Shown here piece by piece: positions 51,336-60,725 of a stretch of DNA of 64,000 bases. The stretch is from Limnohabitans sp. TEGF004 (lineage in GTDB: Bacteria; Pseudomonadota; Gammaproteobacteria; Burkholderiales; Burkholderiaceae_C), in assembly GCF_027924965.1 (NCBI RefSeq), contig NZ_AP027056.1, forward strand, positions 1,550,001-1,614,000. The letters are read 5' to 3'. Numbering within the stretch: position 1 is the first letter of the stretch; each line of letters starts with the position of its first letter. The notes under the pieces are model-generated. The model saw nothing but the letters and a program-made list of their open reading frames with translations, was not told the origin of the DNA and searched no databases. The position numbers and the translations under genes are program-made.

Positions 51336-53192
51336 TTAGTCGAGCAGCGACAAATCGCGCACCGCACCTTTGTCCGCCGAAGTGGCCAACAAGGCATAGG
51401 CTTTGAGCGCAGCCGAAATTTTGCGTGGACGTGGCAACACAGGCTTCCAGCCCAGTTTGTCTTGCTCAACGCGGCGCTTGGCCAACTCGTCATCGCTCAC
51501 CAACACGTTGATGCTGCGGTTAGGAATGTCAATGCGAATGCGGTCGCCGTTCTTGACCAGGCCAATCGTGCCGCCAGCTGCAGCTTCGGGCGAGCAGTGA
51601 CCAATCGACAGGCCCGATGTGCCGCCAGAGAAACGACCATCGGTCAACAAGGCACAGGCCTTGCCCAAGCCTTTGGACTTGATGTAGCTGGTGGGGTACA
51701 ACATTTCTTGCATGCCTGGGCCGCCCTTAGGGCCTTCGTAGCGCACCACCACGATATCGCCTGCTTTGACCTGATCGCTCAAGATGTGCTCCACGGCTTC
51801 GTCTTGTGACTCGACCACGTGGGCGGGGCCTTCAAATACCAGCAAGCTGTCGTCCACGCCTGCAGTCTTGACCACACAACCGTCCAAAGCGATGTTGCCC
51901 GTCAACACGGCCAAGCCACCTTGTTGGCTGAAGGCGTGATCAACGGCACGAATACAACCCTCTGCGCGGTCGGTGTCGAGGCTAGGCCAGCGGGTGTTTT
52001 GGCTGAAGGCGACTTGCGTGGGAATGCCAGCGGGGCCGGCCATGTAAAACTTCTTCACTACATCGGATGGGTTGCGTGCAATGTCCCACTCGTCCAAGAC
52101 TTCTCTCATGGTCTTGCCCAGCACGGTGCCCACATCGGTGTGCAGCTTGCCTGCGCGGTCCAACTCACCCAAGATGCCCATAATGCCGCCTGCGCGGTGC
52201 ACGTCTTCGATGTGGTACTTGTTGGTGTTGGGTGCGACCTTGCACAACTGAGGCACGATTTTGGACATGCGGTCGATGTCGGCCATGGTGAATTCAATTT
52301 CCGCTTCTTGGGCAATCGCCAAGATGTGAAGAATAGTGTTGGTCGAGCCGCCCATGGCGATGTCGAGCGCAATCGCGTTTTCAAACGCTTTGAAGCCCAT
52401 AGAACGTGGCAACACAGAGGCGTCTTCTTGCTCGTAATAGCGTTTGCACAGCTCCACGATCGTGCGACCAGCTTGCTTGAACAATTGCTCGCGGTCCGCG
52501 TGCGTGGCAACCACAGTGCCGTTACCAGGCAAGGCCAAGCCCAAAGCTTCAGCCAAGCAGTTCATGGAGTTGGCGGTGAACATGCCAGAGCATGAACCGC
52601 AGGTCGGGCAAGCGGAGCGTTCAACTTCGGCCAAGTCAGCGTCCGACACTTTGTCGTCTGCCGCCATCACCATCGCATCGATCAAGTCGAGCTTTTTGAA
52701 TTCCATGACTTGCGTTTGCGGATTGGCCAAACGCACCTTGCCCGCCTCCATCGGACCACCTGACACGAAGATCACAGGGATGTTCAGGCGCATGGCAGCC
52801 ATCAGCATCCCGGGGGTGATCTTGTCGCAGTTGGAAATGCACACAATGGCGTCTGCGCAATGCGCGTTGACCATGTATTCCACCGAGTCCGCAATGATGT
52901 CGCGGCTAGGCAGCGAATACAACATGCCGTCATGGCCCATGGCAATGCCGTCGTCCACCGCAATGGTGTTGAACTCTTTGGCCACACCGCCTGCGGCCTC
53001 AATTTCACGCGCCACCAATTGACCCAAGTCTTTCAAATGCACATGGCCTGGCACAAACTGCGTGAACGAGTTGGCAATGGCGATGATGGGCTTTTGGAAA
53101 TCGTCATCCTTCATGCCTGTGGCGCGCCACAAAGAGCGGGCACCCGCCATGTTGCGGCCAGCGGTGGATGTCTTGGAACGATAAGCAGGCAT
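51336..53192 (-). CDS. ilvD: Dihydroxy-acid dehydratase
   Basis: From the start at 53192 (preceded by a GGAG site on the minus strand) the product is 618 residues. It contains [17 protein letters not shown] and [19 protein letters not shown], with the Fe-S cluster cysteines, and the C-terminal [20 protein letters not shown]. It dehydrates dihydroxy acids to 2-keto acids in valine, isoleucine and leucine synthesis. An earlier in-frame start exists but adds 67 residues unlike any IlvD. Confidence 0.96.
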   Translation of the reverse strand: MPAYRSKTSTAGRNMAGARSLWRATGMKDDDFQKPIIAIANSFTQFVPGHVHLKDLGQLVAREIEAAGGVAKEFNTIAVDDGIAMGHDGMLYSLPSRDIIADSVEYMVNAHCADAIVCISNCDKITPGMLMAAMRLNIPVIFVSGGPMEAGKVRLANPQTQVMEFKKLDLIDAMVMAADDKVSDADLAEVERSACPTCGSCSGMFTANSMNCLAEALGLALPGNGTVVATHADREQLFKQAGRTIVELCKRYYEQEDASVLPRSMGFKAFENAIALDIAMGGSTNTILHILAIAQEAEIEFTMADIDRMSKIVPQLCKVAPNTNKYHIEDVHRAGGIMGILGELDRAGKLHTDVGTVLGKTMREVLDEWDIARNPSDVVKKFYMAGPAGIPTQVAFSQNTRWPSLDTDRAEGCIRAVDHAFSQQGGLAVLTGNIALDGCVVKTAGVDDSLLVFEGPAHVVESQDEAVEHILSDQVKAGDIVVVRYEGPKGGPGMQEMLYPTSYIKSKGLGKACALLTDGRFSGGTSGLSIGHCSPEAAAGGTIGLVKNGDRIRIDIPNRSINVLVSDDELAKRRVEQDKLGWKPVLPRPRKISAALKAYALLATSADKGAVRDLSLLD

Positions 53193-53362
53193 GTGTGGGC
53201 TCCGGTCAGTAAAACAGCTAAAAAGTCTGCAGATTATGGCCCACAGCCAAACAGCCACATGTCTCACAAGTGCATACCGCGGGGCATATGCATAAAAATA
53301 AGTACAGCCAACACGCACGCTAAACTGGTCAGGCACTTCACCAACTTTGACGAGGTATTGCC

Positions 53363-53674
53363 ATGCACAAGTTACTCTTAAAACTCGCAACATTTGCCGC
53401 CATTGCGTTGTGTACGCCCGCGTGGGCAGACTTGGCCTTGGCCACCTCTAAAAACTGCATGGCCTGCCACGCCACAGACAAAAAACTGGTGGGCCCAGCG
53501 TTCAAAGACGTGGCAGCCAAATACGCCAACGACAAAACAGCGGCTGACAAACTCGCCATCAAAATTCAAAAAGGTGGCGCTGGTGCATGGGGCCCCGTGC
53601 CCATGCCAGCCAACACCCAAGTGAACGATGCCGACGCCAAAAAACTGGCCGCTTGGGTGCTGACCATCAAGTAA
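53363..53674 (+). CDS. Periplasmic class I cytochrome c (c551/c8-like)
   Basis: The 103-residue precursor has a signal peptide (cleaved after PAWA near residue 22), the heme site CMACH (C32, C35, H36) and WGPVPMPAN, whose methionine is the likely distal ligand. It resembles small c551-type electron carriers. It is transcribed divergently from ilvD and is followed by a weak terminator. The redox partner is not evident. Confidence 0.92.
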   Translation: MHKLLLKLATFAAIALCTPAWADLALATSKNCMACHATDKKLVGPAFKDVAAKYANDKTAADKLAIKIQKGGAGAWGPVPMPANTQVNDADAKKLAAWVLTIK

Positions 53675-53695
53675 GCCCACGCTGAAAGCATTCCG

Positions 53696-53729
53696 ACAGC
53701 GGCTTTGAGTAAACTCAGTCGCTGTTTTT
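53696..53729 (+). terminator. Possible terminator after cytochrome c
   Basis: ACAGCG (53696-53701) pairs with CGCTGT (53720-53725), with a GAG/CTC inner pair and a TTTTT end. The stem is imperfect, so confidence is modest. Confidence 0.45.
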
Positions 53730-53757
53730 ACCTCTGGCCTTTTTCAGGACTTCATCC

Positions 53758-55308
53758 ATGACCACGATCCGCCAAAACGACCTGATTGAATCGGTCGCTG
53801 CCGCTCTGCAATACATCAGCTACTACCACCCTGCTGATTTCATTTCGCACTTGGCCAGCGCCTACGAACGCGAGCAGAGCCCTGCAGCCAAAGACGCCAT
53901 CGCGCAGATCTTGACCAACAGCAAGATGAGCGCCTTGGGCCACCGACCAATTTGCCAAGACACCGGCATCGTGAACGTGTTCTTGAAAGTCGGTATGGAC
54001 GTGCGCTGGGAAGGGTTCACCGGCAGCTTGGAAGACGCCATCAATGAAGGCGTACGTCGTGGCTACAACCACCCAGACAACATGCTGCGTGCATCTGTGG
54101 TCGATGACCCACAGTTCGCCCGCAAAAACACCAAAGACAACACCCCTGCAGTGATCTTCACGCAAATCGTGGCGGGCGATAAGGTGGACGTGACCGTGGC
54201 GGCTAAAGGCGGCGGCAGCGAAAACAAATCCAAGATGTACATGCTCAACCCAAGCGACAACGTGGTTGACTGGGTGCTTAAAACTGTACCCACCATGGGC
54301 GCAGGCTGGTGCCCTCCTGGCATGCTCGGCATCGGCATTGGCGGCACCGCTGAAAAAGCCGTGCTGATGGCCAAAGAAAGCTTGATGGACGACCTCGATA
54401 TGTACCAGTTGCTGGAGAAATCCAGCAAGGGCGAGAAGCTCACTCAAGTCGAAGAACTGCGTTTGGAGCTGTACCACAAGGTCAACGCTTTGGGCATTGG
54501 CGCACAAGGCTTGGGCGGCTTGACAACCGTGCTTGATGTGAAGATCAAGATGTACCCCACGCACGCGGCCAGCAAGCCGATTGCGATGATCCCCAACTGC
54601 GCTGCCACACGCCACGCCCACTTTGTGATGGACGGCTCTGGCCCTGTGTATTTGGAAGCCCCTTCGCTGGATCTGTGGCCCAACGTCAACTGGACACCCG
54701 ACACAGAAAAAAGCAAACGTGTGGACCTCAATACCCTCACCAAAGAAGAAGTGGCGAGCTGGAAGCCAGGCCAAACCATTTTGCTCAACGGCAAGATGCT
54801 CACTGGCCGCGATGCCGCACACAAGCGCATTCAAGACATGCTGGCCAAAGGCGAGAAGTTGCCAGTGGACTTTACCAACCGCGTGATTTACTACGTGGGC
54901 CCCGTTGACCCAGTGGGCGACGAAGTGGTGGGCCCTGCAGGCCCCACCACCGCCACACGCATGGACAAGTTCACCGAGATGATGCTGTCGCAAACTGGCT
55001 TGATCTCGATGGTGGGCAAAGCTGAACGCGGCCCAACAGCCATTGAAGCGATCAAGAAGCACAAGTCGGCTTACCTCATGGCGGTGGGCGGCGCAGCTTA
55101 CCTCGTGTCTAAAGCCATCAAGCACGCCAAAGTGGTGGGCTTTGCCGACCTCGGCATGGAAGCCATTTACGAATTCGACGTGGTCGACATGCCCGTAACG
55201 GTGGCTGTGGACTCAGGCGGTACCAGCGCACATATCACCGGCCCAGCCGAGTGGGAGAAACGCATTGCCACGGGTGAGTTCAAAGGCATTGGCATCAAGT
55301 CCAACTGA
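53758..55308 (+). CDS. Class I (iron-sulfur) fumarate hydratase
   Basis: The 516-residue protein joins the alpha and beta parts of the class I fumarase. It has RPICQDTGIVNVFLKVGMDV, GAGWCPPGMLGIGIGGTAEK (cluster cysteine) and MIPNCAATRHAHFVMDGSGP, then the beta part with GRDAAHKRIQDMLAKG and YVGPVDPVGDEVVGPAGPTT. Three cluster cysteines (CQDTG, WCPPG, NCAA) are present. It converts fumarate to malate. A single gene with a strong terminator. Confidence 0.93.
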   Translation: MTTIRQNDLIESVAAALQYISYYHPADFISHLASAYEREQSPAAKDAIAQILTNSKMSALGHRPICQDTGIVNVFLKVGMDVRWEGFTGSLEDAINEGVRRGYNHPDNMLRASVVDDPQFARKNTKDNTPAVIFTQIVAGDKVDVTVAAKGGGSENKSKMYMLNPSDNVVDWVLKTVPTMGAGWCPPGMLGIGIGGTAEKAVLMAKESLMDDLDMYQLLEKSSKGEKLTQVEELRLELYHKVNALGIGAQGLGGLTTVLDVKIKMYPTHAASKPIAMIPNCAATRHAHFVMDGSGPVYLEAPSLDLWPNVNWTPDTEKSKRVDLNTLTKEEVASWKPGQTILLNGKMLTGRDAAHKRIQDMLAKGEKLPVDFTNRVIYYVGPVDPVGDEVVGPAGPTTATRMDKFTEMMLSQTGLISMVGKAERGPTAIEAIKKHKSAYLMAVGGAAYLVSKAIKHAKVVGFADLGMEAIYEFDVVDMPVTVAVDSGGTSAHITGPAEWEKRIATGEFKGIGIKSN

Positions 55309-55325
55309 GTTTCATTGCCCTAATG

Positions 55326-55354
55326 AAAAAAACCGCGCTGAGCGCGGTTTTTTT
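55326..55354. terminator. Bidirectional terminator between fumarase and the next gene
   Basis: A G+C-rich core CCGCGC/GCGCGG with a TGA loop is flanked by seven A residues on the left and seven T residues on the right, so it terminates in both directions. Confidence 0.9.
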
Positions 55355-55366
55355 ATGTCTGGAGCA

Positions 55367-55996
55367 TCAGTGCAAGTGGCGAGGCTTGCGCCCACCATGA
55401 CCGCCACCACCGTGGCCGCCATTGGGGCCTCGCGGTGGACGGCCCAAATCGAGTGAGTTCACGAGGTTGTCAAAACGCTCTGAGAACAGCTTGTCGATTT
55501 CGTTCACCACGCCACCCAGCTCGGCGCCATCAAAGTGGCGCTCCATCAGGTGAATCACGTCGTTGACCAACATGTCGCGTTGAGCTTGCATGATGTCGGC
55601 GGGCGTAGGGCCTACAAACAGCATCACAAAGTCATCTCGTGAGTCTTGGCCGCGGGTTTCGTCTTCTTCGTCAAAGTCGTTATCGTAAAACGTGACTTCG
55701 ATCGGTGCACCAGCCGCTGTTAGCTCGTTCAAGTTCATGCACATCTCATCTACGCTTTGACGGAAGTCATCGTCGCCAGACACGGTCCAGCACATTTGCA
55801 ATGTGCGTTCTTCGGGGTTAAAACGAATGCCTGGCTCTTCAGGGTATGAGCTGGTCGCACCGTCTTCGAGGGATGAGGCGCCTGCGTATTGCCACAAAGG
55901 GCGCAAAGCGTCTTGCAATTGTTCTAAGCCGACTTCGGCTTGTAGAGGAACCAGCCCATGCACATGGATTTCATACGCGGCGTTGTAGCGTGCCAT
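55367..55996 (-). CDS. Conserved acidic protein with Gly/His-rich tail, unknown function
   Basis: The 209-residue product has a structured acidic domain (MARYNAAYEIHVHGLVPLQA; EVTFYDNDFDEEDETRGQDS; FVGPTPADIMQAQRDMLVND) and ends in a low-complexity tail RPPRGPNGGHGGGGHGGRKP followed by RHLH. It has no signal peptide. The tail could bind metal or RNA. It looks like a protein family restricted to betaproteobacteria, but I cannot name it with certainty. It lies between the fumarase and tRNA-Leu. Confidence 0.7.
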   Translation of the reverse strand: MARYNAAYEIHVHGLVPLQAEVGLEQLQDALRPLWQYAGASSLEDGATSSYPEEPGIRFNPEERTLQMCWTVSGDDDFRQSVDEMCMNLNELTAAGAPIEVTFYDNDFDEEDETRGQDSRDDFVMLFVGPTPADIMQAQRDMLVNDVIHLMERHFDGAELGGVVNEIDKLFSERFDNLVNSLDLGRPPRGPNGGHGGGGHGGRKPRHLH

Positions 55997-56025
55997 GACG
56001 AAACTCCTTCCTTGTGCTTATTCAG

Positions 56026-56115
56026 TGGTGCCCGAGGCCGGAATCGAACCGGCACGCCCCTTACGGAAGCGAGAGATTTTAAGTCTCTTGTGTCTACCAA
56101 TTTCACCACTCGGGC
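56026..56115 (-). tRNA. tRNA-Leu (UAA)
   Basis: A 90-nt class II tRNA on the minus strand has acceptor stem GCCCGAG/CTCGGGC, anticodon loop CTTAAAA (anticodon TAA), a long variable arm and an encoded CCA. Confidence 0.95.
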
Positions 56116-56268
56116 AGTGTCGTTGTGTAGACAGATTTTACGCCAGCGGCCTCTGAGACTCGGGCAAGTCATGACTGATTTCTGATATTTTTTCGTCTAT
56201 ATTGACGATGTAAATTTTTAAGCGTCGCTTAAAACATCAAAGTACAAGACCTATTAAGGAAACCGCTC

Positions 56269-56631
56269 ATGACACAACGCACTACACACCATTTCTTGCT
56301 GGCTGTCCTGCTTGGCTTGGGACTGAACATGGCTCACGCCGCAGACCCTGTGGTTAAGAAGTCGGATGCAGGCATTTGCCACGACAAAACCAGCCCCTCT
56401 TTCGGTAACACCAAGAAATTCACAGGCTTCGCATCGATGGACGAATGCGTCAAAAGCGGTGGTCGCCCTGCTGCAGGTCAAACCGCTGCAGCAGAACCCG
56501 TCGTGAAAAAATCTGACTCAGGCATTTGCCACGACCCAAAGAGCCCCAGCTACGAACGCACCAAAAAATTCACAGAATTCAAAACTGTAGATGAATGCGT
56601 GAAGAGTGGCGGCACGTTACCTAAGAAGTAA
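56269..56631 (+). CDS. Periplasmic protein with two ICHD/TKKF/DECVKSGG repeats
   Basis: The 120-residue precursor has a signal peptide (ending MAHA near residue 24) and two copies of a 35-residue module: VVKKSDAGICHDKTSPSFGN…DECVKSGG and VVKKSDSGICHDPKSPSYER…DECVKSGG. Each has two cysteines that could form a disulfide. The module also occurs at the C-terminus of some secreted nucleases and short exported proteins, without established role. It stands alone between tRNA-Leu and tRNA-Gly. Confidence 0.75.
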   Translation: MTQRTTHHFLLAVLLGLGLNMAHAADPVVKKSDAGICHDKTSPSFGNTKKFTGFASMDECVKSGGRPAAGQTAAAEPVVKKSDSGICHDPKSPSYERTKKFTEFKTVDECVKSGGTLPKK

Positions 56632-56643
56632 AGCCAGAATAGA

Positions 56644-56675
56644 AAAAGCCCTCAAATTTTCATCTGAGGGCTTTT
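56644..56675. terminator. Bidirectional terminator
   Basis: AAAAGCCCTCA (56644-56654) pairs with TGAGGGCTTTT (56665-56675). It serves the repeat protein on the plus strand and tRNA-Gly on the minus strand. Confidence 0.85.
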
Positions 56676-56680
56676 AAATA

Positions 56681-56756
56681 TGGAGCGGGAAACGAGGCTC
56701 GAACTCGCGACCTCAACCTTGGCAAGGTTGCGCTCTACCAACTGAGCTATTCCCGC
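56681..56756 (-). tRNA. tRNA-Gly (GCC), copy 1
   Basis: A 76-nt cloverleaf on the minus strand has acceptor GCGGGAA/TTCCCGC, anticodon GCC and encoded CCA. Its sequence is the same as the tRNA at 61313-61388. Confidence 0.96.
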
Positions 56757-56830
56757 ATGGAGTGATTAATTCCGAAGCTATTATTCTAATCGCAAATTCA
56801 CAGGTTTTCGAGCGAGGCACGAAGAATTTT

Positions 56831-58759
56831 TCAATAACCAAGCGCCTTAGCAATCTTGTGGCGAGGCACCGTGCTTTTGGGGCACTGGCCTTTGGGTAAT
56901 TCAAACCATTGCCGCACGTCCTCCTCCAATCCCACGCCATGCATGTAGTTGTAAATGGCCTTCTTCAAACCGCGACCCAAGGTGTCATGATCGGTCCCTG
57001 TCGGGTCGATGAAAGCAATGTCGTTTTTGGCAAAGCTCACCTCAGGTAAAGGGACTACTTGCACGCCATAGTCAGCGGGGTTCTTGCCTACAGGTGAATG
57101 CACCGTGCAGGCAAAGCGATGGAAGAAACCGCTTTGAATGCAACCGTTCTCAAATAACTGGCGCACGTACTCCAATGCATCGACCGTGTCTTGCAAGGTC
57201 TGAGTTGGAAAGCCATACATCAGGTAGGCGTGAACCAAAATACCAGCCTCTGAAAAACCTTTGGTGACTTGCGCCACTTGCTCGACTGACACGCCTTTTT
57301 TCATCAAGCTCAAGAGCCTGTCTGAGGCAACCTCTAAGCCACCCGACATGGCAATGCAACCACTCTCGGCAAGCAGCTCGGCCAACTCGGGCGTAAAGGT
57401 TTTCTCAAACCGAATATTGCCCCACCACGAGATATGCACCTTACGACGCAACAGTTCTTCAGCCAAGGCTTTCAATGCTTTAGGTGGCGCAGCCTCATCG
57501 ACAAAGTGAAAGCCCGTCTGCCCTGTCTCAGCCACAATTTGTTCAATGCGGTCAACCAGCGTAATGGCTGAGGCGGTTTCGTAACGAGATATGTAGTCCA
57601 AGCTCACATCGCAAAAACTGCATTTCTTCCAATAGCAGCCATGCGCCACCGTCAACTTGTTCCAACGGCCATCACTCCACAAACGGTGCATGGGGTTGAG
57701 CATGTCGAGCAACGACAAATAGCGGTCTAGCGGCAAACCATCCCATGTGGGTGTGCCAACGTCTTCAAACGGCACATCGGGCTCGGCCCAGTTCATCAGC
57801 TGGACCTTGCCTTCATCGTTACGCACAAAGGTGCGGACCAAGCGCTGCACACTGCGTTTGCCTTGCAAGTGTTCTAGCAAAGCCAACAAAGGCCGTTCGC
57901 CTGCGTCTAGGCTGATGAAATCCACATAGTCAAACACGCGGGGTTCGGTCAGCTCACGCAACTCGGTGTTCACAAAGCCTCCGCCCAAACTAATGCGGAT
58001 CTGCGGATGATGCGTTTTGATGGTCTGCGCCATGCGAAACGCGGCATACACCGCACCTGGAAACGGCACAGACAACAACACCAACTGCGGCTGGTGTTTG
58101 GCAATCACCTCTAAGGTCAGCGCTTCTAGCGTGTCATCGACCAAGGTAGGTGCCGCCGCTAAGGCTTGTGCCAATGGCTCAAACGTGGCTTGGCTACCTG
58201 CCAGCTGTTCGGCATAGCGCACAAATTCAAAACGGCTGTCGACGGCATCTCGCAGCACATCCGCCAAATCGTTCAAGTACAAAGTGGCCAGATGGCGTGC
58301 ACGGTCTTGCTGACCTAAAGCACCGAAGGCCCAAGCCAGGGGGTCACCACTGCCCTCGTCGTCATAAGCATCCAGTGCGGCAAAGCGCGGGCCTTCAGGC
58401 AAGAAGCCCCGACCTGCGATGCGATGGCTCAAGGTCGAGTCGCGCCCCTGCAAAAACGCAATCGTGGGAGCAACGGTAGATTGGTAACGCTCGAAATAGT
58501 CCAAAAAGTAGTTCACACAAGCGGTGCGTTTGGCCTCGGGTTTGGCAAGCGCACAGCCACGCACCTGGGCTAACCCCTCGGGCGTGAACAAGGCCAGCAC
58601 CAAAGCTAAAGCCAAATCTTCTTGCACGGCATCCACGCCTTGAGAACGCAAAAAGCCCGTCAAATACGCCGTCGAGGGATAAGGCGTGTTGAGTTGCGTC
58701 ATCGGGGGGATGAGGCTCAGAACACGAAAAGATGAGGAGGAGGGAGAAGATTCAGACAT
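56831..58759 (-). CDS. B12-binding-domain radical SAM protein
   Basis: The 642-residue product starts with a Ser-rich stretch and then an extended N-domain; VLLSVPFPGAVYAAFRMAQT and ISLGGGFVNTELREL resemble the cobalamin-binding fold. The radical-SAM cluster motif is HGCYWKKCSFCDVSLDYISR, a C-x4-C-x2-C arrangement. Later SGGLEVASDRLLSLMKKGVS and YLMYGFPTQT belong to the SAM barrel. It probably performs methylation or rearrangement on an unknown substrate. The ATG at 58759 is preferred to an upstream TTG. No neighbouring biosynthetic genes point to the product. Confidence 0.82.
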   Translation of the reverse strand: MSESSPSSSSFRVLSLIPPMTQLNTPYPSTAYLTGFLRSQGVDAVQEDLALALVLALFTPEGLAQVRGCALAKPEAKRTACVNYFLDYFERYQSTVAPTIAFLQGRDSTLSHRIAGRGFLPEGPRFAALDAYDDEGSGDPLAWAFGALGQQDRARHLATLYLNDLADVLRDAVDSRFEFVRYAEQLAGSQATFEPLAQALAAAPTLVDDTLEALTLEVIAKHQPQLVLLSVPFPGAVYAAFRMAQTIKTHHPQIRISLGGGFVNTELRELTEPRVFDYVDFISLDAGERPLLALLEHLQGKRSVQRLVRTFVRNDEGKVQLMNWAEPDVPFEDVGTPTWDGLPLDRYLSLLDMLNPMHRLWSDGRWNKLTVAHGCYWKKCSFCDVSLDYISRYETASAITLVDRIEQIVAETGQTGFHFVDEAAPPKALKALAEELLRRKVHISWWGNIRFEKTFTPELAELLAESGCIAMSGGLEVASDRLLSLMKKGVSVEQVAQVTKGFSEAGILVHAYLMYGFPTQTLQDTVDALEYVRQLFENGCIQSGFFHRFACTVHSPVGKNPADYGVQVVPLPEVSFAKNDIAFIDPTGTDHDTLGRGLKKAIYNYMHGVGLEEDVRQWFELPKGQCPKSTVPRHKIAKALGY

Positions 58760-58917
58760 GGTGAACAATCATTATCGACGCCCCCTTAGATGGGGAGAGT
58801 CAGGGGGTTAAATCAAAGCAAATTCTGTAAAAATCACCAAAATCGCTAAATATCATCGGCTTGATGCCGAAACCAAAAAGCTAACTTTCTTTTTTAAAAC
58901 ACAACAAGGACACCACT

Positions 58918-59496
58918 GTGAGCCACATGACCCCTACTTGCGCCTGCTGCGGATCGCTTCAATTGGCCGGCAATCACTCGCGCCGAGGCTTCTTGGCCGC
59001 CAGCGCTGCCACAGTGGCAGGCGGTTTGATAGGCATGACACCCTTTCAAACCCAAGCTGCCAGCGGCAACTACGAAGCCATGTTGGTCAACTGCATTGAC
59101 CCACGCTTCACCACCCTAAGCTGGCAATACATGGGCCTGCTGCAAGGCATTGGTCGTGAAAAGCTGAGTGACAACTACAGCCAGTTTGTCATCGCTGGTG
59201 GCCCCATCGGCGCGGTGCACCCCAAGTTCTCCGCTTGGCACAAAGCCTACTGGGACAACTTGGACATCACCGTGTCTTTGCACCACATCAAGCGCGTGGT
59301 CGGCATCACGCACCGCGATTGCGGCGCTGCCAAGCTGGCATTTGGCGAAGACAAAGTGGCCAACAAAGAAATTGAAACCGAATCACACGCTGAAGCCTTG
59401 AACGAGTTTCGTCGTCAAGTGCAAAAGCGCCATCCCAAGCTGAGCGTCATCACCGGCGTGATGAGCCTGGACGGTCGTGTCGATTTGATTGGCTAA
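58918..59496 (+). CDS. Tat-exported beta-carbonic anhydrase-like protein
   Basis: The 192-residue protein has the zinc ligands of beta-carbonic anhydrases: C59 and D61-x-R63 (NCIDPRF), H132 and C135 (THRDCGA). A twin-arginine signal SRRGFLAASAATVAGGL with A-x-A cleavage (TQA) precedes them. Export of a beta-class enzyme to the periplasm is notable. GTG at 58918 is chosen because AAGGA lies 7 bp upstream; the ATG at 58927 would be 16 bp away. The N-terminus CACCGSLQ before the Tat motif is unusual. It stands alone. Confidence 0.8.
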   Translation: MSHMTPTCACCGSLQLAGNHSRRGFLAASAATVAGGLIGMTPFQTQAASGNYEAMLVNCIDPRFTTLSWQYMGLLQGIGREKLSDNYSQFVIAGGPIGAVHPKFSAWHKAYWDNLDITVSLHHIKRVVGITHRDCGAAKLAFGEDKVANKEIETESHAEALNEFRRQVQKRHPKLSVITGVMSLDGRVDLIG

Positions 59497-59558
59497 ACCG
59501 CTAAAGCCTTGGCACCTTGGGCCGATATATAGGGTTCAAGGTTGCTCAGGTTTATGAT

Positions 59559-59620
59559 CGCTCTCGCCACCAGCCCGAAGTTTTAGGGCGCGTGTGGACT
59601 CCAATTCACCGCCGAGAGCG
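59559..59620. repeat. Inverted repeat between convergent genes
   Basis: CGCTCTCG (59559-59566) and CGAGAGCG (59613-59620) flank a loop with smaller pairings (AGCCC…GGGC), followed by a CCCCTTTTTATT tract. It may be a terminator for the carbonic anhydrase gene. Confidence 0.4.
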
Positions 59621-59629
59621 GTCCCCTTT

Positions 59630-60085
59630 TTATTTACAAGCGACCTCGTGCATGCGGTAGTGCCGAATGTCGTCAAAGTGCAGTGGCGTCTTAATAAACT
59701 GCTTGGCAAATTCTGAATTGCTACCTTGAATAAACGCATCTTTCGTCTGATGCGTGATGAACGGCACCTTACCCACCATGTCGCGGTAAAAGATGCGCTC
59801 AATCAACTGAATCGATTGCTCTTGGCAGTTGATCTCATAAGTCGATTGCTCAGATGAATAGTTGTACAACGTCACCTTCACCACGGCTTTAGGCGTGTGG
59901 AACGGCACTTTGGCGTCCACCGGCATTTGCGTGAATGTGCGCAACACTTTGACCTTGCCTTTGTCCTCTATCGGTGCGTAGTAGTAATCGTTAGACCCAT
60001 GGCTGTTGTTGGTGAAGAACACCCAACCTGCCCAACCCAATGGAGACCAAGCAATCGCGCAAAGTATGAGTAAATATTTAGACAT
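59630..60085 (-). CDS. Surface-adhesin E-like secreted protein
   Basis: From the ATG at 60085 the product is 151 residues with a signal peptide (MSKYLLILCAIAWSPLGWAG). The mature domain (WVFFTNNSHGSNDYYYAPIE; VKVTLYNYSSEQSTYEINCQ) resembles the surface-adhesin protein E family common in beta- and gammaproteobacteria. Its function in these bacteria is largely unproven. An upstream in-frame start would precede the signal peptide. Confidence 0.65.
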   Translation of the reverse strand: MSKYLLILCAIAWSPLGWAGWVFFTNNSHGSNDYYYAPIEDKGKVKVLRTFTQMPVDAKVPFHTPKAVVKVTLYNYSSEQSTYEINCQEQSIQLIERIFYRDMVGKVPFITHQTKDAFIQGSNSEFAKQFIKTPLHFDDIRHYRMHEVACK

Positions 60086-60150
60086 AACGTGGCTCGATTT
60101 TATTTGCAAACATATGACAAAGCGCATCTATATCAACAAGCACTTAAATC

Positions 60151-60417
60151 ATGGAAAATCAACACATGACTGAAGCAACAACACAACGCCCCGCCCTTCC
60201 CGATCATTTGTCTATCGACCCACGCAGCCCGCACTATGCGCCTGCGGTGTTTGAATATGAAATTGGCATCCGTTTCAACGACAAAGAACGCTTTGATGTT
60301 GAAGAGTATTGCCTGTCTGAAGGTTGGGTCAAAGTCCCTGCCAACAAAACGCTGGACCGCAAAGGCAAACCTCTGCTGATCAAAATCAAAGGCAAAGTCG
60401 AAGCCTTCTACAAGTAA
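60151..60417 (+). CDS. DUF3297 protein
   Basis: The 88-residue protein (LPDHLSIDPRSPHYAPAVFE; VGV-type region GIRFNDKERFDVEEYCLSEG; DRKGKPLLIKIKGKVEAFYK) matches DUF3297, a small cytoplasmic family of unknown function. A second ATG six codons in (60166) is an alternative start. It is followed by a DUF1330 gene 11 bp downstream. Confidence 0.88.
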   Translation: MENQHMTEATTQRPALPDHLSIDPRSPHYAPAVFEYEIGIRFNDKERFDVEEYCLSEGWVKVPANKTLDRKGKPLLIKIKGKVEAFYK

Positions 60418-60428
60418 GAATGCAGCTT

Positions 60429-60725
60429 ATGAGTAAGGCGTATTTGATCGGCCAAATCACGGTCACCAACCCGCAAGCTTATGCGGTGTATTCCGCACAA
60501 GTACCGCACACCATTGCGGCATTTGGCGGCAAATATTTGGTCCGTGGTGGCCATGCCACTCAATTGGAAGGGCAAGCCCAAGGCGAACGCAACGTGGTGG
60601 TGGAGTTTCCAAGCCGAGAAATTGCTGAAGCTTGGTACAACAGCGAAGCCTACCAAGCCATCCTTCAACACCGCGTCAACAACTCCACAGGAGCGCTGGC
60701 TTTGGTCGATGGTTACGACCTATGA
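60429..60725 (+). CDS. DUF1330 protein
   Basis: The 98-residue protein begins MSKAYLIGQITVTNPQAYAV and carries RGGHATQLEGQ and REIAEAWYNSEAYQAILQHR, the hallmarks of DUF1330, a small ferredoxin-like-fold family related to EthD/monooxygenase-type proteins. An ATG nine bases upstream is possible. Its stop overlaps the next start (ATGA). Confidence 0.88.
   Translation: MSKAYLIGQITVTNPQAYAVYSAQVPHTIAAFGGKYLVRGGHATQLEGQAQGERNVVVEFPSREIAEAWYNSEAYQAILQHRVNNSTGALALVDGYDL

Noticed and set aside
53752-55125. Open frame of 457 codons on the minus strand inside the fumarase gene
   Set aside because: Antisense shadow; no protein-like motifs and complete overlap with a well-supported gene.
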